From Terrisporobacter sp. (lineage in GTDB: Bacteria > Bacillota_A > Clostridia > Peptostreptococcales > Peptostreptococcaceae): DNA of 64,000 bases. Positions 18,462 to 27,071 of this stretch are shown one piece after another. The notes beneath the pieces were generated by a model. The model did no database searches. It saw only the letters and a list, made by a program, of their open reading frames with translations, and was not told the DNA's origin. The stretch is taken from contig JARKUZ010000024.1 in NCBI GenBank assembly GCA_029851945.1, positions 1 through 64,000 of the forward strand. Reading direction: 5' to 3'. A program made the position numbers and the translations under genes. Numbering within the stretch: the stretch's first letter is position 1; every line of letters starts with the position of its first letter.

Positions 18462-19781
18462 CTAAACCTCCGCATTGTACACATTTGTCTTATTTGTGTC
18501 ATTTAATAGTTTTATATATTCATCAAACGTAAGCCTTGGCTTATAATTTGATAATATCTCATTTGCTTTTTTTGCATCATTTTCTAGTAAATCTAGAACT
18601 GTTTCAGCAAAATATTTTATTGGTAATTCATAAGCTAAGAATTTATCTTCTGTTCTAAAGTCATTTCCATGAATTCTACCAGCAAATCCTGATACACCAA
18701 TTTGAACAGTTGGTAATAAATAAGATAAATCTCCCATATCTCCACTTGCAAATGAATGACAATCTTTTAAGATTTTATCTTCTTCTACAAACTTTAATAT
18801 ATTATCCTTTACTATTTCTGTAAGTTTATCATCTTGTATAAGTGGTAAGTATCCACCAGTGTTAATGATTTCAATATCAGCTCCAATAGCTAAAGCGCCA
18901 CCTCTTAATGCTCTGTCTACTTTTGTATCAACATCTTTAATAGCATCTAAAGTTCTTGCTCTTATATACATGTCAATTACTACTCTATCTGGAACTGAAT
19001 TTACTCCTGCCCCACCTTCACTTATTACATAATGAACTCTTATACAATATTCTTCTTTAAAAGTTTCTCTTAAATAACTTATTGCATTTAGTGCAACATT
19101 TGCAGCATTTAAAGCATTTATACCATCACAAGGACTGAATCCTGCATGAGTAGAAACTCCTTTAAAGATAATTTTCTTACCTAAAAATCCATTTAAACTA
19201 GAGTTAACTTCAGATAAGTATCCCTCATAACTAGGAGGCATTGAATGGCATGATAAAACTAAATCTATATCATCAAAAGCATTTAATTTTATCATTTCTT
19301 GTTTACCAGACATATAAGAAATTTTTCCTTCTTTAATTAATCTTTCACGGTATTCAAAGTCACAATATTCTTCTGCTGGCGTTCCTATAAAAGATATTTT
19401 TCCTCCAAGTTCATCTAAAACATTTGCTTCTTTTAGAGCAATAAATGTTCCAAGCATCACACCTACTTGAGCATAATGACCACAAGAATGAGCACAGTTA
19501 TCCTTTTTGCCTAAATGTGTATGATCTGTTGATGGAACAGAATCTAATTCACATAAAAGGGCTATATGTGGACCTGCTTTTTTAGAATCTATTGTTGATT
19601 TTATACCTGTTATTGCTATATCTGATTTATAAGATAAATTATATTCATCAAGTATTTTGCAAATTAATTTGTTAGTTTCAAATTCTTTAAAACCAAGTTC
19701 TGGATTAGCATAAATTTCCTCACTCAATTCAATCATTCGATTTTTAATTATATTAATTCTCTCTAATACTTTATCTTGCAT
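18462..19781 (-). CDS. M20-family amidohydrolase / peptidase
   Basis: The 439-residue protein is an M20 dinuclear metallo-amidohydrolase of the aminoacylase / aminobenzoyl-glutamate hydrolase type. Visible landmarks are NPELGFKEFET near 26-36, IALLCELDSVP near 73-83, the HSCGH metal segment at 98-102, EEYCDFEYRER near 158, and the dimerisation domain with FKGVSTHAGFSP. The usual HxCGHD is HSCGHY here, so Tyr103 replaces the common Asp. It is first in the operon with the BMP importer, so it may hydrolyse the imported compound, for example an N-acyl or amide conjugate. The substrate is unknown. Confidence 0.88.
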   Translation of the reverse strand: MQDKVLERINIIKNRMIELSEEIYANPELGFKEFETNKLICKILDEYNLSYKSDIAITGIKSTIDSKKAGPHIALLCELDSVPSTDHTHLGKKDNCAHSCGHYAQVGVMLGTFIALKEANVLDELGGKISFIGTPAEEYCDFEYRERLIKEGKISYMSGKQEMIKLNAFDDIDLVLSCHSMPPSYEGYLSEVNSSLNGFLGKKIIFKGVSTHAGFSPCDGINALNAANVALNAISYLRETFKEEYCIRVHYVISEGGAGVNSVPDRVVIDMYIRARTLDAIKDVDTKVDRALRGGALAIGADIEIINTGGYLPLIQDDKLTEIVKDNILKFVEEDKILKDCHSFASGDMGDLSYLLPTVQIGVSGFAGRIHGNDFRTEDKFLAYELPIKYFAETVLDLLENDAKKANEILSNYKPRLTFDEYIKLLNDTNKTNVYNAEV

Positions 19782-20163
19782 AATACACCTCTTTTCGAAC
19801 TTTGCTTATTTTTTTATATTTTTAGTTCGATTACATTTTTATTATATATATTTTATGAATATTATTCAATATAATTTTGTCGATTTTTGTTTTATTCAGT
19901 ATTTTTCTGTATATTTATTTACTTTTCTATAAAAATGTTTGATTTTTATTTTCCTCATACCTAAATTTCTAATTAAGTATTAAGTAATATTTTTAGGTAT
20001 ATAATTTTGAATAAATTGGCTATTTTACTTATATGTGTTAGTCGAAATTTATCACTTTTATACATTTTGTATAGTATGTTTAGATACTTTAAACATTGTT
20101 ATGAAGTAGTATTTAAATTATAATTAGAAATAATTACTAATCATTTTAACAAGGAGAAAAAAT
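19782..20163. promoter_or_regulatory. Divergent control region with a duplicated inverted-repeat element
   Basis: The 380-bp gap drives the M20-importer operon leftward and the UgpC-like gene rightward. TCGAAC (19795-19800) and GTTCGA (19825-19830) form an inverted pair separated by 24 bp. The same pair with identical spacing recurs at 29134-29169. Similarity between the two loci continues over about 110 bp. AAGGAG precedes the rightward ATG. Confidence 0.6.
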
Positions 20164-21273
20164 ATGTCTAACGTAACTTTAAAAAATGTATGTAAATCTT
20201 ACACTAGCGGATTTAACGCTGTAAAAAATATTAATATAGATATTAAGGATAAGGAATTTATAGTTTTAGTAGGTCCATCTGGATGTGGTAAATCTACTAC
20301 ACTTAGAATGATAGCTGGTCTTGAAGATATAACTTCAGGGGAATTATACATAGGAGAAAAATTAGTAAATGATGTTCATCCAAAAGACAGAGATATAGCT
20401 ATGGTTTTCCAAAACTACGCTTTATATCCTCACTTATCAGTTTATGAAAATATGGCATTTGCTTTAAAACTTAGAAAAACTCCAAAAGATGAAATAGATA
20501 AAAAAGTAAAAGAAGCTGCTAAAATACTTGATTTAGAAAAAGTATTAGACAGAAAACCTAAAGCTTTATCTGGAGGACAAAGACAAAGGGTAGCTCTTGG
20601 ACGTGCTATAGTTAGAAACCCAAAAGTATTCTTAATGGATGAGCCTTTATCTAACTTAGATGCTAAACTTAGAACATCAATGAGAACAGAAATCAGCAAA
20701 CTTCACAAATCTCTTGATAGCACTTTCATATATGTTACGCATGACCAAGTAGAAGCTATGACTATGGCTGATAGAATTGTTGTTATGAAGGATGGTGTAG
20801 TTCAACAAATAGGTACTCCTCAAGAAATTTATACTAATCCAAATAATATGTTTGTTGCTGGATTTATAGGTGCTCCTCAAATGAACTTTATAGATGTTAC
20901 TGTAAAAGAAGAAAATGGAAACTTATACGCAGTAAATAACGAACTAAAAATAGCTCTAAATAAAAATATGTCTGAAGTATTATCTTCTAAAAACTATGTA
21001 AATAAAGAAGTTGTACTTGGTATTAGACCAGAAAATATTCATAGAGATGCTTCATTTGTAGAAAAAAATCAAGATACTGCTTTCGAAGCTAAATTAGATA
21101 TAAGTGAGTTAATGGGTGCTGAAGTTTATGCTTACTTAAAAGTAGGTTCTAAGTCTATAACTGCTAGATTCGATGGTAAATTTAACATCATAAATGGCGA
21201 AAATATAAAGCTTGCTATGGATAAGGACTCTTTACATTTATTTGATAAAGAAACTCAATTATCTATAGTATAA
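20164..21273 (+). CDS. Sugar-type ABC importer ATPase (UgpC/MsmX/MsmK-like)
   Basis: The 369-residue protein is a complete CUT1-type ATPase with Walker A GPSGCGKST near 38, Q-loop MVFQNYALYPH, signature LSGGQRQRVALGRA and Walker B VFLMDEPLSNLDAKLR. A C-terminal OB-fold/TOBE regulatory domain (about 235-369; VLGIRPENIH) follows. Such proteins are often shared by several sugar importers whose operons lack an ATPase. The GntR-controlled operon at 22-28.6 kb has two permeases and a binding protein but no ATPase, so this protein is the probable partner. A hairpin follows its stop. Confidence 0.93.
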   Translation: MSNVTLKNVCKSYTSGFNAVKNINIDIKDKEFIVLVGPSGCGKSTTLRMIAGLEDITSGELYIGEKLVNDVHPKDRDIAMVFQNYALYPHLSVYENMAFALKLRKTPKDEIDKKVKEAAKILDLEKVLDRKPKALSGGQRQRVALGRAIVRNPKVFLMDEPLSNLDAKLRTSMRTEISKLHKSLDSTFIYVTHDQVEAMTMADRIVVMKDGVVQQIGTPQEIYTNPNNMFVAGFIGAPQMNFIDVTVKEENGNLYAVNNELKIALNKNMSEVLSSKNYVNKEVVLGIRPENIHRDASFVEKNQDTAFEAKLDISELMGAEVYAYLKVGSKSITARFDGKFNIINGENIKLAMDKDSLHLFDKETQLSIV

Positions 21274-21298
21274 TTAATAAAATATTATAGTAATATAT

Positions 21299-21326
21299 TA
21301 AAGGGTGGGCTAGTCCCCCCTTTTAA
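21299..21326 (+). terminator. Terminator between the ATPase and the PucR-type gene
   Basis: AAGGGTGGG and CCCCCCTT arms flank a CTAGT loop with a short T run. It lies 26 bp past the ATPase stop. Some readthrough into the regulator gene is likely. Confidence 0.75.
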
Positions 21327-21351
21327 TTTATATAATTATGGAGGATAGTAA

Positions 21352-22116
21352 ATGAAAGACCTTATAAGCTTCATAGAAGATAAAACTAATAAAAAGGTAA
21401 ACATATTTAAATATGAAAATCAACCACTTAAAAGTAATCAAGAACTGGTCACTTTTAATAATGATGTTTATGTAATAGATATTAAAGATGACTTTCTACC
21501 TTCAAATTTTAATGGATATTATTATGTTATATATCAGTCCAATTTAGATTTTAACACCCTTAAAGAAGTCCTTTATAATTTATATCGTCATATCAGCATA
21601 AACAAATATAATAAATATGTACTTATAAATACTCCTCAGAAGCTGGATATAGATTTTAACACTATTAATATGATTGAGTCAGAAACATACTGTAATACTT
21701 ACATATTAAGTTTAGGTAATTTATTAGATATTAATGACTTTAAATTTAAGATAGATTTATTTGATAGTTTACTTCCTGATATTTTAAGTAAATCTAATGA
21801 TAAAAAATTTATCTCCATAGATGATTTAATTTTATACAGAAGTATTCAATTATTATCTAAAGACAAAAATTTATCTTATTTAGTTGATCTAAATAAAATA
21901 AATTCAGTTGATAAAGATTTGCTTCATATTGGTATGAGTTTTATAGAGAACAATCTAAATATATCAAAAACTTCTACAGCACTTTTTATTCATAGAAATA
22001 CGCTAATTTACAGATTAGATAAAATTAAAGAAACTTTTAATTTAGATTTGAGAAACTTTAAGGATGCAATGATATTTTATTTGATAGTAAATATATATTT
22101 TTTAAGTCTTAAATAA
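21352..22116 (+). CDS. PucR/CdaR-like regulator with C-terminal helix-turn-helix
   Basis: The 254-residue protein has no clear N-terminal sensory family, but its end is the PucR-type helix-turn-helix: FIENNLNISKTSTALFIHRN, then TLIYRLDKIKETFNLDLRN. In this family the C-terminal HTH reads purine- or sugar-acid-related operators. It follows the UgpC-type ATPase and precedes the nucleoside-hydrolase operon (opposite strand), so it may sense nucleoside or sugar status. The start follows GGAGG by six bases. Targets are not visible. Confidence 0.8.
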   Translation: MKDLISFIEDKTNKKVNIFKYENQPLKSNQELVTFNNDVYVIDIKDDFLPSNFNGYYYVIYQSNLDFNTLKEVLYNLYRHISINKYNKYVLINTPQKLDIDFNTINMIESETYCNTYILSLGNLLDINDFKFKIDLFDSLLPDILSKSNDKKFISIDDLILYRSIQLLSKDKNLSYLVDLNKINSVDKDLLHIGMSFIENNLNISKTSTALFIHRNTLIYRLDKIKETFNLDLRNFKDAMIFYLIVNIYFLSLK

Positions 22117-22159
22117 AAAATGAGTGTAGATACATTTAACTTATCTACACTCATTTTTT
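22115..22159. terminator. Bidirectional terminator between convergent genes
   Basis: The arms AAATGAGTGTAGAT and ATCTACACTCATTT, flanked by A and T runs, sit exactly between the converging stops of the PucR-type gene and the isomerase gene. Confidence 0.9.
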
Positions 22160-23044
22160 CTATTCTAAATTCATTAAATATTGACCTATTTCATAACTTA
22201 ATTTTAAAGCTGTAGGTATAAGCTCATCTGGAAGTCTATTTGCATAATTATGAGCCTCAAAAGAAAAATCTCCTTTATAGTTAATTTCTTTAAGAGTTTT
22301 CATAACTTCTTTCCATTGAATAGTTCCAAATAACGGCATTACATGCATAAGATCCGTATCTGTTAAACTGTGAGTATCAGATACATGAGTTGCTTTAAGT
22401 CTATCTCCAATATGAAGAAGAGATTGCCTTTGATCTTGCTTCATTATATCTGCATGTTCAAAATCCCAACATATACCTAATCTAGAATCATTAAATTCAT
22501 CTATGAAATCTACTAATTCTTCTGGAGTTGCACAGAATTTACGTTTTGGAGCAATACTAAAATCACACATATTTTCTATAGCAAGTTCCATATCATATGA
22601 ACTAGCTACCTCCAATAAGTTTTTGAAGTATTCCATATTTTTCTTTCTAGAAGATTTTATTGAATCTATTGCTACAAAATCTGTATCAGGATGAGTAACA
22701 CATAATTTTGAACCTAAAATACTACAACATTCTAATGAACGTTTTGTTAGCATTTGATGGTAATTATACTCTTCTTCTGATAAATTCGGATTTAAGAAAC
22801 CAAATGTATAACTGTGACATTGTCCAAATTCAACACCTAATTTAGCTGCCGAATCAGCCACATCATGTATCCATTTTTCCCAGTTTTCTGTTAAAAATGG
22901 TGAATGAGGAAGTGCCCAGTCCCAAAAGTTCATATCAAATCTTTTAAATCCTGCTTCACTAGCTAGCTTTAAAGTCTTAGGTAGTTCAAATACACTACCA
23001 TCAGGTCTATCACATACTATATTAGTGGATGTTGATAATTTCAT
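22160..23044 (-). CDS. Xylose-isomerase-like TIM-barrel sugar (phosphate) isomerase/epimerase
   Basis: The 294-residue protein is an AP-endonuclease-2/xylose-isomerase-like TIM barrel. Probable metal ligands are the Glu in ELAIENMCD, the Asp and His in GICWDFEHADI, the His pair in KATHVSDTH and the Glu in FSFEAHNYA. It should interconvert a sugar or sugar derivative. It is the last gene of the operon, and its start overlaps the nucleoside hydrolase stop by four bases. With that neighbour it suggests processing of the pentose released from a nucleoside-like glycoside. The exact sugar is unknown. Confidence 0.85.
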   Translation of the reverse strand: MKLSTSTNIVCDRPDGSVFELPKTLKLASEAGFKRFDMNFWDWALPHSPFLTENWEKWIHDVADSAAKLGVEFGQCHSYTFGFLNPNLSEEEYNYHQMLTKRSLECCSILGSKLCVTHPDTDFVAIDSIKSSRKKNMEYFKNLLEVASSYDMELAIENMCDFSIAPKRKFCATPEELVDFIDEFNDSRLGICWDFEHADIMKQDQRQSLLHIGDRLKATHVSDTHSLTDTDLMHVMPLFGTIQWKEVMKTLKEINYKGDFSFEAHNYANRLPDELIPTALKLSYEIGQYLMNLE

Positions 23045-23964
23045 TTCTTAAAAACCCTTTCTATTAAAAGCTTAACAAAACACTCTAAATCTAAAGTGTA
23101 TGCTGCATAGACATTTGCATTTTCATTTCCAATATCAAATTTAATTATATCACTATCTATAACATCTTGATGTTTAACTGTAACACTTCCTAATTTAAAC
23201 TTAGATATGGAGTTATTTATAGCAAATGCTAATGGCAATGAATCTACAAGTAAGCTCCTCGGTGTCAAATCCTTGTTGATGTAGTAATTTTTACTATAAA
23301 CTAAAAAATCTATCCACTTGTTATTTTCACAACTATTAATAATCTCATCTATACTTTCATCTTTTAAAGTACGACTAACATCTAGTCCTAAAGTATAAAT
23401 AGTAAGTCCAGAATTACATACTATTTCAAAAGCTTCAGGATCTACATATACGTTCCATTCACTACGTTTTGTACTTACGTCTGGATTAACTTTATAGTAA
23501 CCAGCCATAGTTATGATTTCAATATTCATATCCTTTAAGTCAGGATATTTTATTAAAGCTTGAGCTAAGTTACTCATAGGACCTGTTGAAATAATTGTAA
23601 GTTTTTCTTCAGTAATAGCACTATTATAAATAAAATCTATAGCACTTATATTTTCTTTAATTCTATTACTTTTTTCAAATTCATAATCACAGACACCATT
23701 TTTTCCACAGTATTCATCTGTAAATTCAATATCTCTTTGGATTGGTTTATCTAACCCTGCAAATACTGGAATTTCCTTCTCACTAGAAAAATCTATTATG
23801 TCTAAAGCATTTTGAGTACAATTTTCAAGTGTGGAATTACCACATACTGTGGTAATTCCTAAAATATCTAACTCCTCAGAATTTAATGCTAGCATAATTG
23901 CTATAGCATCGTCTGTTCCAGGATCACAATCTATGATTACTTTTTTCTTTAAATCTTTATTCAT
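23041..23964 (-). CDS. Nucleoside hydrolase (IunH-like)
   Basis: The 307-residue protein carries the calcium-binding signature DCDPGTDDA (12-20), the GLDKP loop, the TMAGYYKV strand and EWNVYVDPEAF, all typical of inosine/uridine-preferring nucleoside hydrolases, which cut N-glycosidic bonds to base and ribose. Near 240 the usual catalytic His-Asp pair is replaced by LLVDSLPLAFAI: the Asp remains but the His is absent, as in some family branches, so the substrate may be unusual. It lies three bases past the binding lipoprotein gene of a sugar-type importer, an unusual pairing. Confidence 0.9.
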   Translation of the reverse strand: MNKDLKKKVIIDCDPGTDDAIAIMLALNSEELDILGITTVCGNSTLENCTQNALDIIDFSSEKEIPVFAGLDKPIQRDIEFTDEYCGKNGVCDYEFEKSNRIKENISAIDFIYNSAITEEKLTIISTGPMSNLAQALIKYPDLKDMNIEIITMAGYYKVNPDVSTKRSEWNVYVDPEAFEIVCNSGLTIYTLGLDVSRTLKDESIDEIINSCENNKWIDFLVYSKNYYINKDLTPRSLLVDSLPLAFAINNSISKFKLGSVTVKHQDVIDSDIIKFDIGNENANVYAAYTLDLECFVKLLIERVFKK

Positions 23965-23966
23965 TA

Positions 23967-25325
23967 TTATTTTATTGGATTAGCACGGTAGTAACTTTCA
24001 ATAGATTTTTCTATTCCATCTACTATTTGCTTATGTGCTTCCTCTTTTGATATTGAACCTGCTCCAAACGCCATCATTGTATCTTTTATTATAGTTCCTA
24101 TAGAACTAGAGTTAGGTATAAATGCTGGTACTACAGTATCAGGCGTATTAACTAAGTTGCTCATAGATTCTTCTAATTTTGGTTGATTTTTTAATGCTGT
24201 TTTGTACTCTTCTAATTCTTGTGTTTTTATATTAACTGGAGTATATCCTGTTTTTTCTACCCATTTAACTTGAGCTTCTGGAGATATCATATAAGATACG
24301 AATTCCCATGCAGCTTCTTTTTTCTTTTCATCATCTCTATCTATCATATATAGTCCTGAACCACTTGGATAAGCTCCACCTACATCACTAGCACTTACAG
24401 TTGGTATTGGTGCAACTCCCCACTCAAATGAATCTCCAACTAATTCATCTATTGTTTGGATACGAGAACTTGTCATTATTGTCATAGCATGAAGTCCATT
24501 AGCAAACTCTTCATTTATACTGTCACTTGTTTCTTTATAAGCACCTGTTTTTACAACTTTTTCCCATTCAGTTAAGAAGTTGCTTAAAGCTTTATTAGCT
24601 TCTGATGAAAACTCTGTCATATGACCAGCATGTCCACTTTCATTGTTTCCAAAGTAAGTTCCTTTTTCACCTTGAGTTGCTATATAATTTTCTAATTCAT
24701 ATTGATTAATTTCTACGTTAAGACCATTTTTAGCATCTGTTTTTTCTGATATTTTTTTCATCATATCAGCCATTTCAGCTATAGTTTTTGGAGCTTCATT
24801 AAATCCTGCTTCCTTTAAATAATCCATATTGTAGTAAAGCATTAATGATGAAGCTGTATATGGCACACCTATCATTTTTCCATCAATTGAATGAGAAGTT
24901 ACTGTATTAGCTATTAAATCTTCTTTTTTAACTGAAGAATATTCTTTAGTTATAAAATCTTCTGCCCAAACTGTACGATCATAGTCACGTACTAAACTTA
25001 CACTTTCGCCATATAATTGTATAACATCTGGCATATTTTCTATATCGTCAGTTGACATAGCTGCTGTTAAACCATCAGTTCCTGGCCAGTTTTGGAAAAC
25101 TCCAGTTACTTTTATATTTTTTTCTGCACCTATTGTACTGTTGAATTCATCAATTTGTTCATTTACAATTTCTCCAAACACCCCATCCATTGAGTGCCAG
25201 TATGTTAACTCTGTAACACCATTAGAATCACTTGAACTTGAATTTGTTTTGTCCTTCCCTGCACTACATCCAGTTAAAATTATTGATGCCGAAAGGATTA
25301 AGCTCATTAATTTTGTCTTTTTCAT
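23967..25325 (-). CDS. Sugar-type ABC importer, solute-binding lipoprotein
   Basis: This is a family-1 extracellular solute-binding protein of about 452 residues. I start it at the ATG at 25325, after GGGAGAG, which gives a normal lipoprotein signal (MKKTKLMSLILSASIILTGC, lipid Cys at 20). Features are TYWHSMDGVFGEIVNEQI near 45 and GGAYPSGSGLYMIDRDDEKK near 320. It would deliver a glycan, glycoside or nucleoside to the two permeases encoded upstream. Coupling to a nucleoside hydrolase suggests a ribosylated ligand, which is inference. Confidence 0.9.
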   Translation of the reverse strand: MKKTKLMSLILSASIILTGCSAGKDKTNSSSSDSNGVTELTYWHSMDGVFGEIVNEQIDEFNSTIGAEKNIKVTGVFQNWPGTDGLTAAMSTDDIENMPDVIQLYGESVSLVRDYDRTVWAEDFITKEYSSVKKEDLIANTVTSHSIDGKMIGVPYTASSLMLYYNMDYLKEAGFNEAPKTIAEMADMMKKISEKTDAKNGLNVEINQYELENYIATQGEKGTYFGNNESGHAGHMTEFSSEANKALSNFLTEWEKVVKTGAYKETSDSINEEFANGLHAMTIMTSSRIQTIDELVGDSFEWGVAPIPTVSASDVGGAYPSGSGLYMIDRDDEKKKEAAWEFVSYMISPEAQVKWVEKTGYTPVNIKTQELEEYKTALKNQPKLEESMSNLVNTPDTVVPAFIPNSSSIGTIIKDTMMAFGAGSISKEEAHKQIVDGIEKSIESYYRANPIK

Positions 25326-25353
25326 CTCTTTCTCTCCCTGAAATTTTATTAAT

Positions 25354-26178
25354 TTATTCTTTAACAGCACCTGACATCATTCCAGAAACAATTTTTCTTT
25401 GGAATATTATAAATACTAGTACTGTAGGAATTAAAGCAATTACTACACCTGCCATAACTGGTCCAAATATAGCTGACTCTCTATCTTTTAACATTGTGAT
25501 ACCAACTTGTATTGTACGCATCTCATTTTGATTTGTAACTAACATAGGCCATACATATTGGTTCCACATATTAACGAAAGATGATATGAATATTGTCACT
25601 AAAACAGGTTTAGTTATAGGAATTAATATTTTTGTGAAGAATTTTACATTTCCACATCCATCCATAAATGCTGCTTCTCTTAAACTTTTTGAGAAAGTTA
25701 AGAAATTTTGTCTAATTAAGAATATATTAGCAGCTGATACTAAGAATATTGATGACATACCTAAGTATGTGTTTACAAGACCTAATTCAGAAATAGTCTG
25801 GAAGTTAGACCCTATAAGAACATCTGGTGGTATCATCAGAGTTGTCATAGTTAATGTAAACAACACTTTTTTAAATCTAAATTCAAAAAATGCAAAGGCA
25901 AATGCAGCCATCATACCTATTACAACTCTTGAACAACTTACAATTGTAGATACAACAAATGAGTTAAACATATATCTCATTAAGTCTGTTCTAGTAAGTG
26001 CAGTTATATAGTTTTCAAATGTTACCTCTTTAGGTAATAAATTTGGTGGATTCGATAAAATATCTTTTTGTTCCATAAATGATACAGATATTGCATATAA
26101 AATTGGGAATAATATAATTAATGCAATAGCTATACAGACAAATTGAACAAAATAATCTTCTAATTTTTTTCTTTTCAT
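25354..26178 (-). CDS. Sugar-type ABC importer permease (MalG/UgpE-like)
   Basis: Six membrane helices and the CUT1 EAA loop (LREAAFMDGCGNVKFFTKILIP, central part EAAFMDGCG) mark it as the second permease of a sugar importer. The start is the ATG at 26178, whose A is shared with the TAA of the preceding permease (TAATG overlap). An upstream in-frame ATG nine codons earlier lies inside that gene and is less likely. The C-terminus is short and normal (MMSGAVKE). Confidence 0.9.
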   Translation of the reverse strand: MKRKKLEDYFVQFVCIAIALIILFPILYAISVSFMEQKDILSNPPNLLPKEVTFENYITALTRTDLMRYMFNSFVVSTIVSCSRVVIGMMAAFAFAFFEFRFKKVLFTLTMTTLMIPPDVLIGSNFQTISELGLVNTYLGMSSIFLVSAANIFLIRQNFLTFSKSLREAAFMDGCGNVKFFTKILIPITKPVLVTIFISSFVNMWNQYVWPMLVTNQNEMRTIQVGITMLKDRESAIFGPVMAGVVIALIPTVLVFIIFQRKIVSGMMSGAVKE

Positions 26179-27047
26179 TAATAATTTACCCCTTTCTTCT
26201 CCCATGCAAATCCAATCATAGTTACTATGAATGTCATAACAAATGCAATTATTGCAGCTGGGTTAGCATCAGTAAAGTTTCCTGTTGCTGTTATTTGTTT
26301 ATATACATACTGTATTATTGTTTGAGTTGAACCAAAAGGTCCTCCATCAGTTAATACACTCATTAAACTCATCATCATCATTCCATAAGCTAAATCTGTT
26401 ATTATAAGATAGAACATTGTTGGTGATGTTATAGGTACGTATATTTTTAATATTTTTTGTAAAGGGGTAGCACCTTCTAAATCAGCACTTTCTATTAAAT
26501 CTTCTGGTACACTTCTTACAGCCGATAGCATGAATATAAATGCATATCCTGTAGATAACCAAATTTGTATTATTGCAAGTGCAAACATTGCAACTTTAGG
26601 ATCATTTAACCATTGCACATCTATTCCAAAGAATCCATTTATAAATCCTAATGATGGAACATATAATAATTGGAATATCATAGCTGTTACTGATGATGCC
26701 ATTGCCATAGGAATTGCAAAACTTGTCTCATAAAATATCGATGTTTTTCTCTTTTTATTTGCTAGCAATGCTAATAATAGTCCTAATACTTTTGAAATAG
26801 GCACTGTTAATATTACAAACAATATTGTATTCCAAATAGATTTTACAAAGTTTTCATCATCTAATATGTATTTGTAATTTTCTAATCCTACAAATTTAAT
26901 AGTGTTTCCAAATTTATCAACTATAAAGAAACTGTTTATGAATGTTTCTATAAAAGGATAAAATATAAAAACCGTAAATAATATAAATGCTGGTGTCAAC
27001 CATAAATATGGTTCTATTTTCTTTATAAAGGATTTATTTTGTTTCAT
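26178..27047 (-). CDS. Sugar-type ABC importer permease (MalF/UgpA-like)
   Basis: The 289-residue protein has six predicted helices and the EAA loop (LIESADLEGATPLQKILKIY, with EGATPLQK). PYLWLTPAFILFTVFIFYPF at the N-terminus is typical of the first CUT1 permease. It follows the HAD phosphatase gene by 24 bp and overlaps the next permease by one base. The operon has no ATPase, so the UgpC/MsmX-like protein at 20164 is the likely energy supplier. Confidence 0.9.
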   Translation of the reverse strand: MKQNKSFIKKIEPYLWLTPAFILFTVFIFYPFIETFINSFFIVDKFGNTIKFVGLENYKYILDDENFVKSIWNTILFVILTVPISKVLGLLLALLANKKRKTSIFYETSFAIPMAMASSVTAMIFQLLYVPSLGFINGFFGIDVQWLNDPKVAMFALAIIQIWLSTGYAFIFMLSAVRSVPEDLIESADLEGATPLQKILKIYVPITSPTMFYLIITDLAYGMMMMSLMSVLTDGGPFGSTQTIIQYVYKQITATGNFTDANPAAIIAFVMTFIVTMIGFAWEKKGVNY

Positions 27048-27071
27048 TTTTATTTTAATTTTCCTCCAATT

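Noticed and set aside
25586..26011. Plus-strand open frame of 141 codons
   Set aside because: It is antisense to the MalG-like permease gene, without a ribosome site or recognisable protein features.
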